A stretch of DNA of 64,000 nt from Chlorohelix sp037138995 (GCF_037138995.1 NZ_JBAXHI010000001.1:207622-271621), one strand, 5' to 3'. Shown: positions 1 to 9,339, numbered from the stretch's first letter. Notes: a model not told the origin generated them from the sequence alone. Program-made: numbers and translations.

Positions 1-35
1 AACAAATTTACCTACCCGACAAAGCCTCCATACCG

Positions 36-62
36 TTAGAGGCGGCTACTAACCGCCTCTAA
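36..62 (-). terminator. Perfect hairpin after the DUF5666 gene
   Basis: A 10-bp perfect inverted repeat (TTAGAGGCGG / CCGCCTCTAA) with a 7-nt loop lies 29 bases beyond the stop codon of the leftward gene. There is no T-run on either strand, so it may be a weak terminator or an mRNA 3' end-protecting hairpin. Confidence 0.45.
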
Positions 63-90
63 ATAATAGCACAGGAACGTGAGTTAAGAA

Positions 91-1224
91 TTAGCCGTTG
101 CTAACTGGACCTGTACCATTACTATTACCGTCCGGTCTCATTTGACCGCCCTGACCTCTACCGCCCGGTCTCATTTGACCACCGGGAGCCATCTGACCGC
201 CTTGACCTTTGTCAGAACCCATCTGACCGCCACGCATAAAGCCATTGCCGATAACTACGTCAGTTGCTTTATAGCTACCGTCAGCCTGTTTGGCGCCGCG
301 TACCATTACGGTATCATCCACTTTAAGATCGCTCAAACCTTTGATAGAGCTACCCAAATATTTGGTAGTTGAGTCAACCGTAATTTTCTCATCGGTATTG
401 TTTTTGGTAGCAGGGTCGGTATGCGTTACTACAAAACTGTTTCCGGCAATATCAATACTCTTGATTTTGCCGTTAGTGAAATCCCCCAAAGCAGCCATAA
501 CCGGACGACCCTGAGTAACGGAACTCGCCAATATAGTATGGGCAGTTTCATCCGCTTTACCGACTACATTTATCTTCTCAGTATTTGTGAAGTCGGTTAG
601 CTTGGCTTCTTTCCCATCCTTGTAAACCTTAGCGTTGGTGTCAAGTGTTGCAGTCCACTCTACGTTGTTATTCTTGAACTTCAATGTAGTAGCGTCTGCC
701 GATACAAAATCACCGACCAAAACCTTTGGCAAAGCGGGTAAGCGGATTAAGGCTTTGGCAGTAATAGAGTTATCGCTCTCAACCTTGCCTACCACTACCA
801 CGCGCTCGCCTACCTTAAGGGTATCTTTGGTGATAGCACCGTTAGCATCTGCCAGCACAGCATCAGAAGCTAGGTTTATTATTTTTTTAGTGTTAAGGGT
901 GAGCTTCGCCCCGCCGTTTTCAACAGTTGAAATAGTGCCTTGCGCTTCTGGCACATTGGCAAATTGCCGAATTATCCCCGCGCCTCCGCCCTTTCCAAGC
1001 TGTGTCATCACATCATTCAAGCCAGCAGCATAATTGAAATCTTCTCCAGTAGCCTGCTGTATTGACTGATCAGATGGGGCTGATTGTTGAGCGGTATTTG
1101 AAGTTGAGGGAGTGTGCGGAGTAACCGTGCTGACGCTGAACACCACGCTCAAAATCAAACCTAACGCCATCGCTGTAAAAGTTAGCAGACCGCCTGCTAC
1201 AATCAGTTTAACTTTCCGTGACAT
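91..1224 (-). CDS. DUF5666 domain secreted/anchored protein
   Basis: 377 residues. One hydrophobic N-terminal segment (about residues 7-30, after MSRKVK) acts as an uncleaved anchor or signal. The rest is built of small beta-rich units of the DUF5666 type (for example 'DTLKVGERVVVVGKVESDNSITAKAL' split by loops, and 'GLSDLKVDDTVMVRGAKQADGSYKATDVVIG'), so two to three OB-like repeats are likely. The last 50 residues are low complexity, rich in G, Q and M, with repeated GGQM(R/A)PGG units. An AAAGGA ribosome site precedes the ATG. The function of DUF5666 is unknown; an extracytoplasmic location is inferred. It is transcribed divergently from the DNA glycosylase gene. Confidence 0.8.
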   Translation of the reverse strand: MSRKVKLIVAGGLLTFTAMALGLILSVVFSVSTVTPHTPSTSNTAQQSAPSDQSIQQATGEDFNYAAGLNDVMTQLGKGGGAGIIRQFANVPEAQGTISTVENGGAKLTLNTKKIINLASDAVLADANGAITKDTLKVGERVVVVGKVESDNSITAKALIRLPALPKVLVGDFVSADATTLKFKNNNVEWTATLDTNAKVYKDGKEAKLTDFTNTEKINVVGKADETAHTILASSVTQGRPVMAALGDFTNGKIKSIDIAGNSFVVTHTDPATKNNTDEKITVDSTTKYLGSSIKGLSDLKVDDTVMVRGAKQADGSYKATDVVIGNGFMRGGQMGSDKGQGGQMAPGGQMRPGGRGQGGQMRPDGNSNGTGPVSNG

Positions 1225-1365
1225 GTTATATTCCTTTCTTTATCCGTACAACCGAAAAATAATTGCAAATTCCGGCTCACGAATAACCTGATATTCTGTC
1301 ATATATTAATACACCGCTAGAGGGCAATACCTAACAACCAATTAAAAAAATCTTCAAATCATGTT

Positions 1366-1374
1366 TGCTATAAT
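1366..1374 (+). promoter_or_regulatory. Extended -10 promoter of the glycosylase operon
   Basis: TGCTATAAT is a perfect extended -10 element, 24 bases upstream of the GTG start. There is only an A-rich stretch at the -35 position. It gives a leader of about 17 nt containing the AGAAAGGA ribosome site at 1384-1391. Confidence 0.6.
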
Positions 1375-1397
1375 ATTTATCCTAGAAAGGAACAACA

Positions 1398-2249
1398 GTG
1401 GAATTAGCGTATTTTGAAACCGAACATCTGAATCTGGAATATACATTAGAGTGTGGGCAGACTTTTCGTTGGAAGAAAATGGCGGATGGTTTTTATTATG
1501 GCGTAATGGGCAATACCTTTGCGCGGTTACAACAAAGCGGGAAGCGCATTTATTACGAAACCGCACCACAGCAGGATGATTTTGAAACGCTTGCCGCCTA
1601 TTTCCGGTTGGAAGAAGACGAACAATACCGCGAAATTACCAGAAGAATTAGCGTTGACCCTTTTATCGAAAGAGCGGTAAAACAATATTATGGGTTGCGG
1701 TTGTTGCGCCAACCTGTTTTTGAAACTCTGATTTCTTTTATCTTATCGGCAAATAACAACATTCCAAAAGTAGCGCGGGCAGTCCAAGCTATTAGCAAAA
1801 AATATGGGCAAGCAATAACGCTGGGTAAATATCGAGGCTACGCTTTTCCAATAGCCGACATTTTGGGAGAGGTAAAACAAGCCGAGCTTGAGCAGGAAGA
1901 AGGTATTGAATATCGCGCCAAATATGTGCTACAAACTTCTAAGCAAGTAGCTGCACAGGGCGGCAATTTGGATAAATTAGATGAGTTGCCTTACGATTGG
2001 GCAGTTGGTCAATTAATGGCTTTTCCCGGAGTTGGGCGCACCGTTGCCGATTGTGTTATGCTCTTTTCATTGGGCAAATACGAAGCCTTTCCGCTGGATT
2101 CGTGGGTGCAGCGAGCAATGGAAGCCGCTTATTTTGAAGGCAAAAAAACCCAACCGCGTGATATTTATTTGCGAGCAGCGCAGAAATGGGGCGAATTTGC
2201 CGGATATGCCAATGAGTTTATTTATATGAATGCCAGAAACAAAGTATGA
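1398..2249 (+). CDS. OGG1/AlkA-type DNA glycosylase, lysine-less
   Basis: 283 residues, HhH-GPD superfamily, close to 8-oxoguanine DNA glycosylase: an N-terminal OGG domain with GQTFRWKK (20-27), a helical core, and the helix-hairpin-helix FPGVGRTVADC (209-219) followed by FPLDSW (231-236). The catalytic aspartate is D234. In OGG1 the Schiff-base lysine sits in GVGxKVADC; here that position is T215. The enzyme may therefore be a monofunctional glycosylase (AlkA-like chemistry) rather than a lyase, or may have altered substrates. Start is GTG with AAAGGA six bases upstream. It begins a likely operon with two acyltransferase genes. Confidence 0.85.
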   Translation: MELAYFETEHLNLEYTLECGQTFRWKKMADGFYYGVMGNTFARLQQSGKRIYYETAPQQDDFETLAAYFRLEEDEQYREITRRISVDPFIERAVKQYYGLRLLRQPVFETLISFILSANNNIPKVARAVQAISKKYGQAITLGKYRGYAFPIADILGEVKQAELEQEEGIEYRAKYVLQTSKQVAAQGGNLDKLDELPYDWAVGQLMAFPGVGRTVADCVMLFSLGKYEAFPLDSWVQRAMEAAYFEGKKTQPRDIYLRAAQKWGEFAGYANEFIYMNARNKV

Positions 2250-2262
2250 GAGAGTCGATTAT

Positions 2263-3228
2263 ATGTTAGCGGTTTATGCGTTCAAGTTAGTAAGCTGGAT
2301 AAGTTATTTAAGCCCCGATTGGCTACGCTACGGGTTTGCGGCTATTGGCGGAGAAATTTATTACTGGGCAGCACGCGGACACAGCCACTACTCCGACCTC
2401 AGCATGCAAATTGTGCTGGGCGAGCCAAAAATAAACAAGCGAGTAAGGATGATTTCGCGGCGTTGTTTCCGTAATTACGTTAAATATATGACCGATTTTT
2501 TCAGGGTAAATCATCTTACCGGAGACGATTATCACAAAGTTACCGGCACTGGTGGTTGGGAATATATTGAACAGGCAATAGCTCCGGGCAAAGGGGTAAT
2601 GCTGGTAACGCCTCATTTTGGAAACTGGGATGTTTCGGCAATGCTAGTGGGGAAGCGTGGTTATAAGCTCACTTCGGTGGCAAATGACTTTAACCCGCCT
2701 GAACTTAATACACTGATTCAGGATTCACGCCGCAAGCAAGGACTGACAATCTATTCGCCAAAAGAAGCCTTACGAGGGCTTTATACTGCTCTGAAAAGAG
2801 GTGAAATCGTAGTGCTATTACTAGACTCGCCGCTGCAAAGTGAAGACAGCGAGTCGGTGATAGTCAATTTCTTTGGCAAACTCGCCCGCTTCCCGGTTGG
2901 TCCCGCCCGCTTGGCGCTAAAAACCGGCGCTTCGATTATGTTTGGGTATGCCGCCCGACAACCCGGAAACAATTACTACTATGGCTTATGGTCGCCGCCT
3001 CTCAGCTATGAGGTAAGCGGTGACAAGGAAAAAGATGTTCTGGGAATCACGCAACTTTTCGCTGCTGAAATTGAAAAGCTGGTAAAACGTCATCCCGATC
3101 AGTGGTATATGTTCCGCAAATTGTGGTTGAGCGAGGAGGAAGTTGCGCTATACGAACAGCAAAAACGGGATGCGACAGAGCGTAAAACGGCACGCGCTAG
3201 AAAAAGCGCCGGAATAGCACAGGAGTGA
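2263..3228 (+). CDS. LpxL/HtrB-family lysophospholipid-type acyltransferase
   Basis: 321 residues from the ATG at 2263, which has GAGAG nine bases upstream; a longer frame from 2230 lies inside the preceding gene and lacks a ribosome site. It belongs to the LpxL/HtrB/PatA acyltransferase family: a hydrophobic N-terminus, then the catalytic HX4D motif in VTPHFGNWD (H118, D123) and a DSPLQ...FGKLARFPVGPARLAL substrate region. The family transfers acyl chains to glycolipids (lipid A, phosphatidylinositol mannosides). Lipid A genes are not visible here, so a PatA-like role on a membrane glycolipid is more plausible. The next gene is a paralogue only one base downstream. Confidence 0.82.
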   Translation: MLAVYAFKLVSWISYLSPDWLRYGFAAIGGEIYYWAARGHSHYSDLSMQIVLGEPKINKRVRMISRRCFRNYVKYMTDFFRVNHLTGDDYHKVTGTGGWEYIEQAIAPGKGVMLVTPHFGNWDVSAMLVGKRGYKLTSVANDFNPPELNTLIQDSRRKQGLTIYSPKEALRGLYTALKRGEIVVLLLDSPLQSEDSESVIVNFFGKLARFPVGPARLALKTGASIMFGYAARQPGNNYYYGLWSPPLSYEVSGDKEKDVLGITQLFAAEIEKLVKRHPDQWYMFRKLWLSEEEVALYEQQKRDATERKTARARKSAGIAQE

Positions 3229-3229
3229 A

Positions 3230-4111
3230 ATGAATACCGTTCGTTTATTCCGCTTTGGCGCAAGGGTAATGCCCTACATTCCGTACCGGGTCATTTATGC
3301 GGTGTGCGGGTTTGTGGCTTTCCTGATTTATTATCTGATAGGACGCATCCGAGAAAATGTACTGTGGAATCTGTCGCATGTTCTACCCGATTACACCCCT
3401 CAAGAGCGCGAAAAAATTGCCCGCCGCATAATCAAGAACAACCTGTGTAATTACATTGATATTATGCGGCAGGGCAAAATGACCACGGAGCAGTTCAAGC
3501 AACAGGTCACGGTAAACGGGATAGAAAATATTTACAAGGCGCAGGAACGGGGCAAAGGTGTAATTATGGTTTCCGGTCATTTGGGAAGCTTCTCATTTTC
3601 GATGCAACGCGCCAGCAGTTATAACGTTGATTTTAATCTGGTAGTTGAGCCTATCGAGCCACCCGAAATGTACGATTTTATCAAGAAGCAGCGACAAACG
3701 GACAATGGAGTCAAACTGATTCCGATGGGTGGAATGGAAGTACGTGAAATTTTCCGGGTACTCAAACGAAATGCGGTAGTTTGCATGGCGATTGACCGTG
3801 ATGTGAACGGAGAAGGTCACATGATGGAATTTTTCGGCGCAGACGCACCGATACCGCTTGGAGTCGCCGAAGTAGCCTTGCGAACAGGCGCGGAAATAAT
3901 TTTCGTCCATCCATACCGCACCTCCAACAGTAAGCATATAATAGATATATTACCCGGCTTTTCTCCCGAAACCAACGCCCCTAATAAGCAGGAAGCTGTC
4001 CGTGAATTGACCGCTCGCATGTTGCGCGAAGTGGAGAAGCTAATCCGGCGCACTCCTGATAATTGGATGGTACTACAACCGATATGGAAAAAAGAAAAAG
4101 CCGATAGCTAA
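3230..4111 (+). CDS. LpxL-family paralogue with degenerate HX4D motif
   Basis: 293 residues; ATG with AGGAG five bases upstream, one base after the previous stop. Same family and order of motifs as its neighbour, including the FFGADAPIPLGVAEVALRTGA region. The catalytic motif reads SGHLGSFS, that is H117 with serine at position 122 instead of the acidic residue. Histidine is retained, so weak activity is possible, but the pair could also work as an active plus regulatory subunit. A terminator follows, so the operon ends here. Confidence 0.8.
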   Translation: MNTVRLFRFGARVMPYIPYRVIYAVCGFVAFLIYYLIGRIRENVLWNLSHVLPDYTPQEREKIARRIIKNNLCNYIDIMRQGKMTTEQFKQQVTVNGIENIYKAQERGKGVIMVSGHLGSFSFSMQRASSYNVDFNLVVEPIEPPEMYDFIKKQRQTDNGVKLIPMGGMEVREIFRVLKRNAVVCMAIDRDVNGEGHMMEFFGADAPIPLGVAEVALRTGAEIIFVHPYRTSNSKHIIDILPGFSPETNAPNKQEAVRELTARMLREVEKLIRRTPDNWMVLQPIWKKEKADS

Positions 4112-4143
4112 AGCTTAGTCACATAGCAATGCTAAGCAACAAC

Positions 4144-4185
4144 CGCTTACCTGTTAAAAAATACAGGGTGAGCGTTTTTCTTTTT
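4144..4185 (+). terminator. Rho-independent terminator of the glycosylase-acyltransferase operon
   Basis: An 11-12 bp stem (CGCTTACCTGT with ACAGGGTGAGCG, one bulge and one wobble) is followed by TTTTTCTTTTT, 33 bases after the stop codon. Confidence 0.8.
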
Positions 4186-4224
4186 CATACATTCCTCCAC
4201 AAATTACCGGACTCCTTTGTAACA

Positions 4225-4253
4225 TTGCCGAAATAGGCATAGGGTTGTATATT
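4225..4253 (+). promoter_or_regulatory. Predicted promoter of the acyl-CoA ligase gene
   Basis: TTGCCG (-35), a 17-base spacer and TATATT (-10) lie about 60 bases upstream of the start codon, immediately after the previous terminator. Confidence 0.5.
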
Positions 4254-4312
4254 TCAAACTAATCTCACGGACATTGAGGAAAAATAGTTTTATTCGAGGA
4301 GGAATGAAAAGA

Positions 4313-6019
4313 ATGGGTGACAGAGCTTGGAGCTATGTGAGCGGCACCAGCGAAAAACCGCTTTTAGGCAGCACAATTGGTGATTTGTTCGATCAAATTG
4401 TTTCGCAGTACCCCGACAACGAAGCGTTAGTTTCGCGCCACCAGAATATCCGTTACACGTACCGCCAGTTCCAGCAAGTAGTAAACCAATGCGCCCGCAG
4501 CCTCATGCATTTGGGCTTCAAAAAAGGTGAGCGTCTTGGCATCTGGGCACCCAATATGGCGGAATGGGCGATAGTGCAGTACGCCACCAGCAAAATTGGG
4601 GTCATTCTAGTTAACATTAACCCTAGCTACCGCCTACACGAACTTGAATACGCCTTGCGCCAATCCGGTTGTAGCGCGATTGCCATTGCGCCGCAGTTTA
4701 AATCCTCCAATTACACCCAAATGCTTTATGATATTTGCCCGGAATTGAAAGAGAGCAAACCGGGTGAGTTGAAATCGGCGAATTTACCCTCTTTGCGTGC
4801 CGTGATTCGCTTGAGTGAAGAGCGCATGCCCGGCATGTTAACATGGGGCGATGTATTGTCTGTGGCAGAACATGTCAGCGAAGCCGAACTTGCCGTCCGG
4901 CAGCGCGACCAAGAATTTGACGATGCAATCAATATCCAATACACCAGCGGCACTACCGGCTTTCCAAAGGGCGCAACCCTAAGCCATCACAATATTCTGA
5001 ACAACGGCTATTTTACGGCTGAGTTGATGAATTTTACCGATAAAGACCGTCTCGTTATCCCGGTTCCGCTCTACCATTGCTTTGGAATGGTGATGGGCAA
5101 TCTGGGCTGTTTGACACATGGCGCAACCGCTATTTATCCCAATGATGGTTTCGACCCCAAAACAGTGCTAGAGGCAATTCAGGCAGAGAAAGCCACTGCC
5201 TTATATGGTGTGCCTACCATGTTCATTGCCGAACTAGACCATCCCGATTTCAGCAAATATGAGTTCAGCAGCCTACGCACCGGACTCATGGCGGGTTCAC
5301 CTTGCCCGATTGAAGTAATGAAGAAGGTCAACACCCTGATGCACATGCCCGAAGCGGAAATAGCCTATGGCATGACCGAAACCAGCCCCGTGAGTTTCCA
5401 GACTCGCACCGATGCACCGCTCGATAAGCGCGTAAGCACCGTAGGATTGATTCATCCGCATCTCGAAGTAAAAATAGTTGACCCAACCAACGGCAAGGTC
5501 GTTCCCGTAGGCGAAAAAGGCGAATTATGCACCCGCGGCTATAGCGTAATGCTCGGTTATTGGAACAACGAGGAAGCCACCAAAAATTCCATTGACATTG
5601 CGGGCTGGATGCACACCGGCGACCTCGCCGTAATGGATGACGAAGGCTACGTCAATATTGTAGGGCGCATCAAGGATATGATTATACGGGGCGGCGAGAA
5701 TGTGTACCCGCGTGAAATTGAGGAATTTCTCTACACCCACCCGAAGGTTTCGGACGTGCAGGTTATCGGCTTGCCCGACCCCAAATACGGCGAGGAAATC
5801 ATGGCGTGGGTGAAACTGCGCGAAGGTGAAACTGCCACTTCCGAAGAGTTGCGCGCCTATTGCAAGGACAAAATCGCTCACTACAAAGTGCCGCGCTACT
5901 TCAAATTTGTAGAAGCCTTCCCCATGACGGTCACGGGCAAAATCCAGAAATATCTAATGCGGCAAGAGAGCATTAAGGAATTGGGTCTTGAAACCGCCGC
6001 CTCTATCCAAATGGCTTAA
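4313..6019 (+). CDS. Fatty-acyl-CoA synthetase / AMP-binding ligase
   Basis: 568 residues from the ATG at 4313, which lies ten bases after a strong GAGGAGG site (4296-4302); a TTG-initiated frame from 4274 would swallow that site. ANL superfamily adenylate-forming enzyme: P-loop YTSGTTGFPKG (210-220), YGMTE (352-356), HTGDLA, the hinge GRIKDMIIRGGENVYPREIE, and the C-terminal lysine in GKIQK (K543). Length and order match medium/long-chain acyl-CoA synthetases (FadD-like), which make acyl-CoA from fatty acid, ATP and CoA. It is monocistronic, between two terminators. The exact acid substrate cannot be read from sequence. Confidence 0.9.
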   Translation: MGDRAWSYVSGTSEKPLLGSTIGDLFDQIVSQYPDNEALVSRHQNIRYTYRQFQQVVNQCARSLMHLGFKKGERLGIWAPNMAEWAIVQYATSKIGVILVNINPSYRLHELEYALRQSGCSAIAIAPQFKSSNYTQMLYDICPELKESKPGELKSANLPSLRAVIRLSEERMPGMLTWGDVLSVAEHVSEAELAVRQRDQEFDDAINIQYTSGTTGFPKGATLSHHNILNNGYFTAELMNFTDKDRLVIPVPLYHCFGMVMGNLGCLTHGATAIYPNDGFDPKTVLEAIQAEKATALYGVPTMFIAELDHPDFSKYEFSSLRTGLMAGSPCPIEVMKKVNTLMHMPEAEIAYGMTETSPVSFQTRTDAPLDKRVSTVGLIHPHLEVKIVDPTNGKVVPVGEKGELCTRGYSVMLGYWNNEEATKNSIDIAGWMHTGDLAVMDDEGYVNIVGRIKDMIIRGGENVYPREIEEFLYTHPKVSDVQVIGLPDPKYGEEIMAWVKLREGETATSEELRAYCKDKIAHYKVPRYFKFVEAFPMTVTGKIQKYLMRQESIKELGLETAASIQMA

Positions 6020-6036
6020 AATTCTTTCTCTTATTT

Positions 6037-6070
6037 CCCCCTTCCTTGTATCAAGGAGAGGGGGATTTTT
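6037..6070 (+). terminator. Terminator of the acyl-CoA ligase gene
   Basis: A G/C-rich stem (CCCCCTTCCTTG with CAAGGAGAGGGGG, one bulge, 3-nt loop) followed by ATTTTTAATTTTC, 18 bases after the stop. Confidence 0.85.
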
Positions 6071-6101
6071 AATTTTCTTCGCTTGGCTTTGCGCTAAAAA
6101 A

Positions 6102-6131
6102 TTGCCCCTTATTTCCTGCCTGTGATAAAAT
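6102..6131 (+). promoter_or_regulatory. Predicted promoter of the sbcC operon
   Basis: TTGCCC, an 18-base spacer, then TAAAAT with TGA just before it (extended -10 type), about 50 bases upstream of the ATG. Confidence 0.5.
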
Positions 6132-6179
6132 TACCTCTGTGATTATAAGAAAAAAATTTCCAAAGAAACTGGCAAGAAT

Positions 6180-8726
6180 ATGATTCCCAATCGCTTAACC
6201 CTGAAAAATTTCCTGTGCTACCGCGATGCCACCCTTGACCTCGAAGGCGTGCATCTGGCATGCCTTTCCGGCGACAACGGCGCGGGCAAATCCAGCATTC
6301 TCGATGCTATGACATGGGCGCTGTGGGGCAAGGCACGCGCCGGAGATGATGACCTAATAGCGCAGGGCGAGGTTGAAAGCGAGATAGATCTAGAGTTCAA
6401 AGTAGGCGATGACTATTTCCGGGTAAACCGCCGCCGTACTCGCAAAAGTTCTGGGCATACCGAGTTAAATTTTTATGTTCGCAAGCTAGATGGCAGTTGG
6501 TCTAATATCGGCGAACCAACGGTACGCGCTAAAGAGAAGCAAATCGCTACCATCATTCGCACCAGCTATGAAACCTTTATCAATAGCGCCTTCTTGCTGC
6601 AAGGTCGCGCCGATTCCTTTACCGTAAAAACAGCCGGCGAACGCAAAAAAGTGCTGGCAGAAATCCTTGAACTGAGTCGCTACGACGAATACGAAAAGCA
6701 GACAAAAGAGCGGTCACGAGACGCAGAATCGGAAAGGCTACGTTACGAAAACGAGCTAAAAGATTTAACCGATTTTCTACGCCAGCGCCCGGAATTTGAG
6801 CGGCAAAAACAGGAAATCGAATCACGGCTTGAGATGGAGCGCGACCCGTTACGCCAGCGCGAAGAACAGCAAGTTGAACTTAAAACACGCAAAAATCGCC
6901 TTGAAAGCAGCCGCGCCGACCTAGAACGGGTTAGCAAAGAAATTAACGCTAACCGCAAAAACCTCGAAACGGTAAAAGAAGCATTGGCAGAATCAACACG
7001 CAGCCTGAACGTGGCGTTGGCAGTACAGAATCGGCGCGAGGAAATAGAAGAGAGTTATAGCAAATTGCAGGAAGCCCGCAAAATAGAGGACTCTTTTAAC
7101 GAGAAGTTGCACCGCTTGAACGATTTGAACTCAAAACAAACCGCATTGGAAAATATAATCCAGCGGCAAAAGATGAGCCTACAAAACAAATTGGAGAGTA
7201 TCGAGCGGGATTTAACAACAGTGCGGCGCAGCGCAGGTTCACTACCTGACATATTAGCGCACCGCGAGCAGACTCTTTCTGAATTACAAAATGCCGCTAA
7301 TACTCGTATAGAATTAGAAAAGCTCAGAACCGAAATTGCTGGAGTACAAGGTGATATAAGACAGGCTGAACTGGAAAGTAAACGCTTGAGCGGGGAATTG
7401 CCTAAAATCCATGCAAAAGCCAATAATGTGCCAAAAGAGGGCGACCGTTGCGACCAGTGCGGCACGGTGCTGGAAAAAGACGCACGCGAACACACTGTCG
7501 AAGAATATCGCAAGCAATGGAAAGAGACTAAAGAACGAGCGCAGGCGGAAGAATCTAGACACAATAAACTAAAAGAGCAACTGAAAGAGCTTAACGAACA
7601 GGCGAAAGTATTAGAAAGCAGGGCAAAACCCTACGACGAGCTAAACGTTAAGAAAGCAAGGCTAGATAAGGAAATAGAAACGGCGCAAGAGTCTGAACGG
7701 CAAGTTTTGCGGCTGGAGCAAGAAAAAGAGGAAAATACCCGCAAGCTAAAAGCGCAAGATTACGCTGTACAGGAGCAACAAAGTTTGCAGGAATTGAAGC
7801 AAGTTATCGCCACGCTGAATTACGACCGGGAAGCCCATCGCCAAGCCAGCGAGCAGCGCAACCAATACGCCCGTTACGAGGGCGAATACCAGAGGCTGGA
7901 AATGGCAGTAACCACCATTGCGCGTGAAAACAAAAACCAAGAACGTTACACCACAGAAGAAGAAAATTACCGGAATGAGATAGCTCGTAAAGAGAACGAA
8001 AAGAAACGGTTAGAGGCGGAAATTCAGGATTTACCGGAGTTGCTCCAAAAGCTCACCGCGCTAGAAAAAGAAATAAAAGAAAGCCGGGATCTCCAGAGCT
8101 TGTTGGGAAAGCAAAAGATGCAAGCGGAAATGAAACTGGCTGAATGTGATGTAAAAGCTAAAAAAGAAATTGAAGTAGAAAGAGCTTTCCAGAGTGCCGC
8201 CGAAGACCGTAAAATATATAACGAACTGGCGGAAGCCTTCGGCAAGAAGGGCTTACAGGCAATGATAATAGATGCCGCTTTGCCGGAAATCGAGGAAGAA
8301 TCCAATCGTTTGCTGGCGGAAATGACCGATGGGCGAATGAGCGTGCGTTTCGACACACAGCGCGAAGGGCGCAGAGGCGAGGCGATAGAAACACTCGAAC
8401 TCTATATCTCGGACGAATACGGCGCACGCCCTTACGAGCTTTTCAGCGGTGGCGAAGCATTCAGGGTCAATTTTGCGGTCAGGATTGCGCTGAGCAAAAT
8501 GCTAGCAAGGCGAAGCGGCGCACAATTGCGCTCCCTCTTTATTGACGAGGGTTTCGGTAGTCAGGACGGACAAGGGCGCGAACGAATTGTGGATGCAATC
8601 AGGGGCATTGAAAAAGATTTTGACCGGATTATAGTAATCACCCATATCCAAGAACTAAAGGACGTATTCCCCACGCGCATTGAGGTGGTAAAAACGCCCG
8701 AAGGTTCGCAAATCACTTTGGTGTAG
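6180..8726 (+). CDS. sbcC: SbcC/Rad50-type SMC ATPase
   Basis: 848 residues. The N-terminal half-ATPase has the Walker A GDNGAGKSS (31-39). Two long coiled-coil arms surround a zinc hook CDQC (C424, C427). The C-terminal half carries the signature FSGGE (755-759) and the Walker B LFIDE (786-790). This is the Rad50/SbcC layout for DNA end tethering and processing with an Mre11/SbcD nuclease. No nuclease gene is next to it: the downstream genes are a membrane protein and tyrA. It is shorter than E. coli SbcC, about Rad50 size. Ribosome site is weak. Confidence 0.93.
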   Translation: MIPNRLTLKNFLCYRDATLDLEGVHLACLSGDNGAGKSSILDAMTWALWGKARAGDDDLIAQGEVESEIDLEFKVGDDYFRVNRRRTRKSSGHTELNFYVRKLDGSWSNIGEPTVRAKEKQIATIIRTSYETFINSAFLLQGRADSFTVKTAGERKKVLAEILELSRYDEYEKQTKERSRDAESERLRYENELKDLTDFLRQRPEFERQKQEIESRLEMERDPLRQREEQQVELKTRKNRLESSRADLERVSKEINANRKNLETVKEALAESTRSLNVALAVQNRREEIEESYSKLQEARKIEDSFNEKLHRLNDLNSKQTALENIIQRQKMSLQNKLESIERDLTTVRRSAGSLPDILAHREQTLSELQNAANTRIELEKLRTEIAGVQGDIRQAELESKRLSGELPKIHAKANNVPKEGDRCDQCGTVLEKDAREHTVEEYRKQWKETKERAQAEESRHNKLKEQLKELNEQAKVLESRAKPYDELNVKKARLDKEIETAQESERQVLRLEQEKEENTRKLKAQDYAVQEQQSLQELKQVIATLNYDREAHRQASEQRNQYARYEGEYQRLEMAVTTIARENKNQERYTTEEENYRNEIARKENEKKRLEAEIQDLPELLQKLTALEKEIKESRDLQSLLGKQKMQAEMKLAECDVKAKKEIEVERAFQSAAEDRKIYNELAEAFGKKGLQAMIIDAALPEIEEESNRLLAEMTDGRMSVRFDTQREGRRGEAIETLELYISDEYGARPYELFSGGEAFRVNFAVRIALSKMLARRSGAQLRSLFIDEGFGSQDGQGRERIVDAIRGIEKDFDRIIVITHIQELKDVFPTRIEVVKTPEGSQITLV

Positions 8727-8740
8727 AAAGGCAGTTGGCA

Positions 8741-9325
8741 GTGGCAACCAGAGCAATTAAAAACAAGGGGACAGTGGCGCTGCTTTCTGCATTTGCAGGG
8801 CTGGCATGGGCAGGGGTCATCGGGTTTGGGGTCATCTACAACGTAGGGGCTTACGGCTTTTGGTTTCCGGGACGCTTGCTAGTCTATGTTTTGTTACTGG
8901 CAGCACCCGCGCTGACCTTTATGCCGATTGGGCGTATGCTGAGTGCAAGTTGGTATGGTTGGTTAGCAATTACCGGTTGGTTTATATTCGGCTTCATGTT
9001 GCTCTTTACCCCGCCCAACCCTACGCAAAGGTGGCAAGAAAACTTGCCCAGTATGGTACTATTTCTGCTAGGTTTGTTATTGGTAATATATAGCATTAGC
9101 TGGCCCGCCTTTTACCTGCTAGGTTTCCGCCTATATAAAACTCGCGTGGCGCGTTACAATATGTTGCGACCTCACCGCGAAGCGGCTTTCCTTTCGATTT
9201 ATGTAATCAGCATTTTTACAATGGGCGCATTACGCCTTCTGAATAGCACCTTCATTTTTGCTTTGTTCCTGATTTTTTTGGCGATAGAACTATTGATACT
9301 AAGCAGGGGCAAACAAAACTCATAA
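8741..9325 (+). CDS. Multi-spanning membrane protein of unknown function
   Basis: 194 residues from GTG at 8741 (AAAGG nine bases upstream; TTG at 8735 is too close to it). About six hydrophobic segments and little soluble sequence; short basic N-terminus (MATRAIKNKG). No family motif recognised. It lies 14 bases after sbcC and 14 bases before the prephenate dehydrogenase gene, so it is probably cotranscribed with both. There is no sign of a link to either function. Confidence 0.65.
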   Translation: MATRAIKNKGTVALLSAFAGLAWAGVIGFGVIYNVGAYGFWFPGRLLVYVLLLAAPALTFMPIGRMLSASWYGWLAITGWFIFGFMLLFTPPNPTQRWQENLPSMVLFLLGLLLVIYSISWPAFYLLGFRLYKTRVARYNMLRPHREAAFLSIYVISIFTMGALRLLNSTFIFALFLIFLAIELLILSRGKQNS

Positions 9326-9339
9326 ATAGAGGTTGGTAG

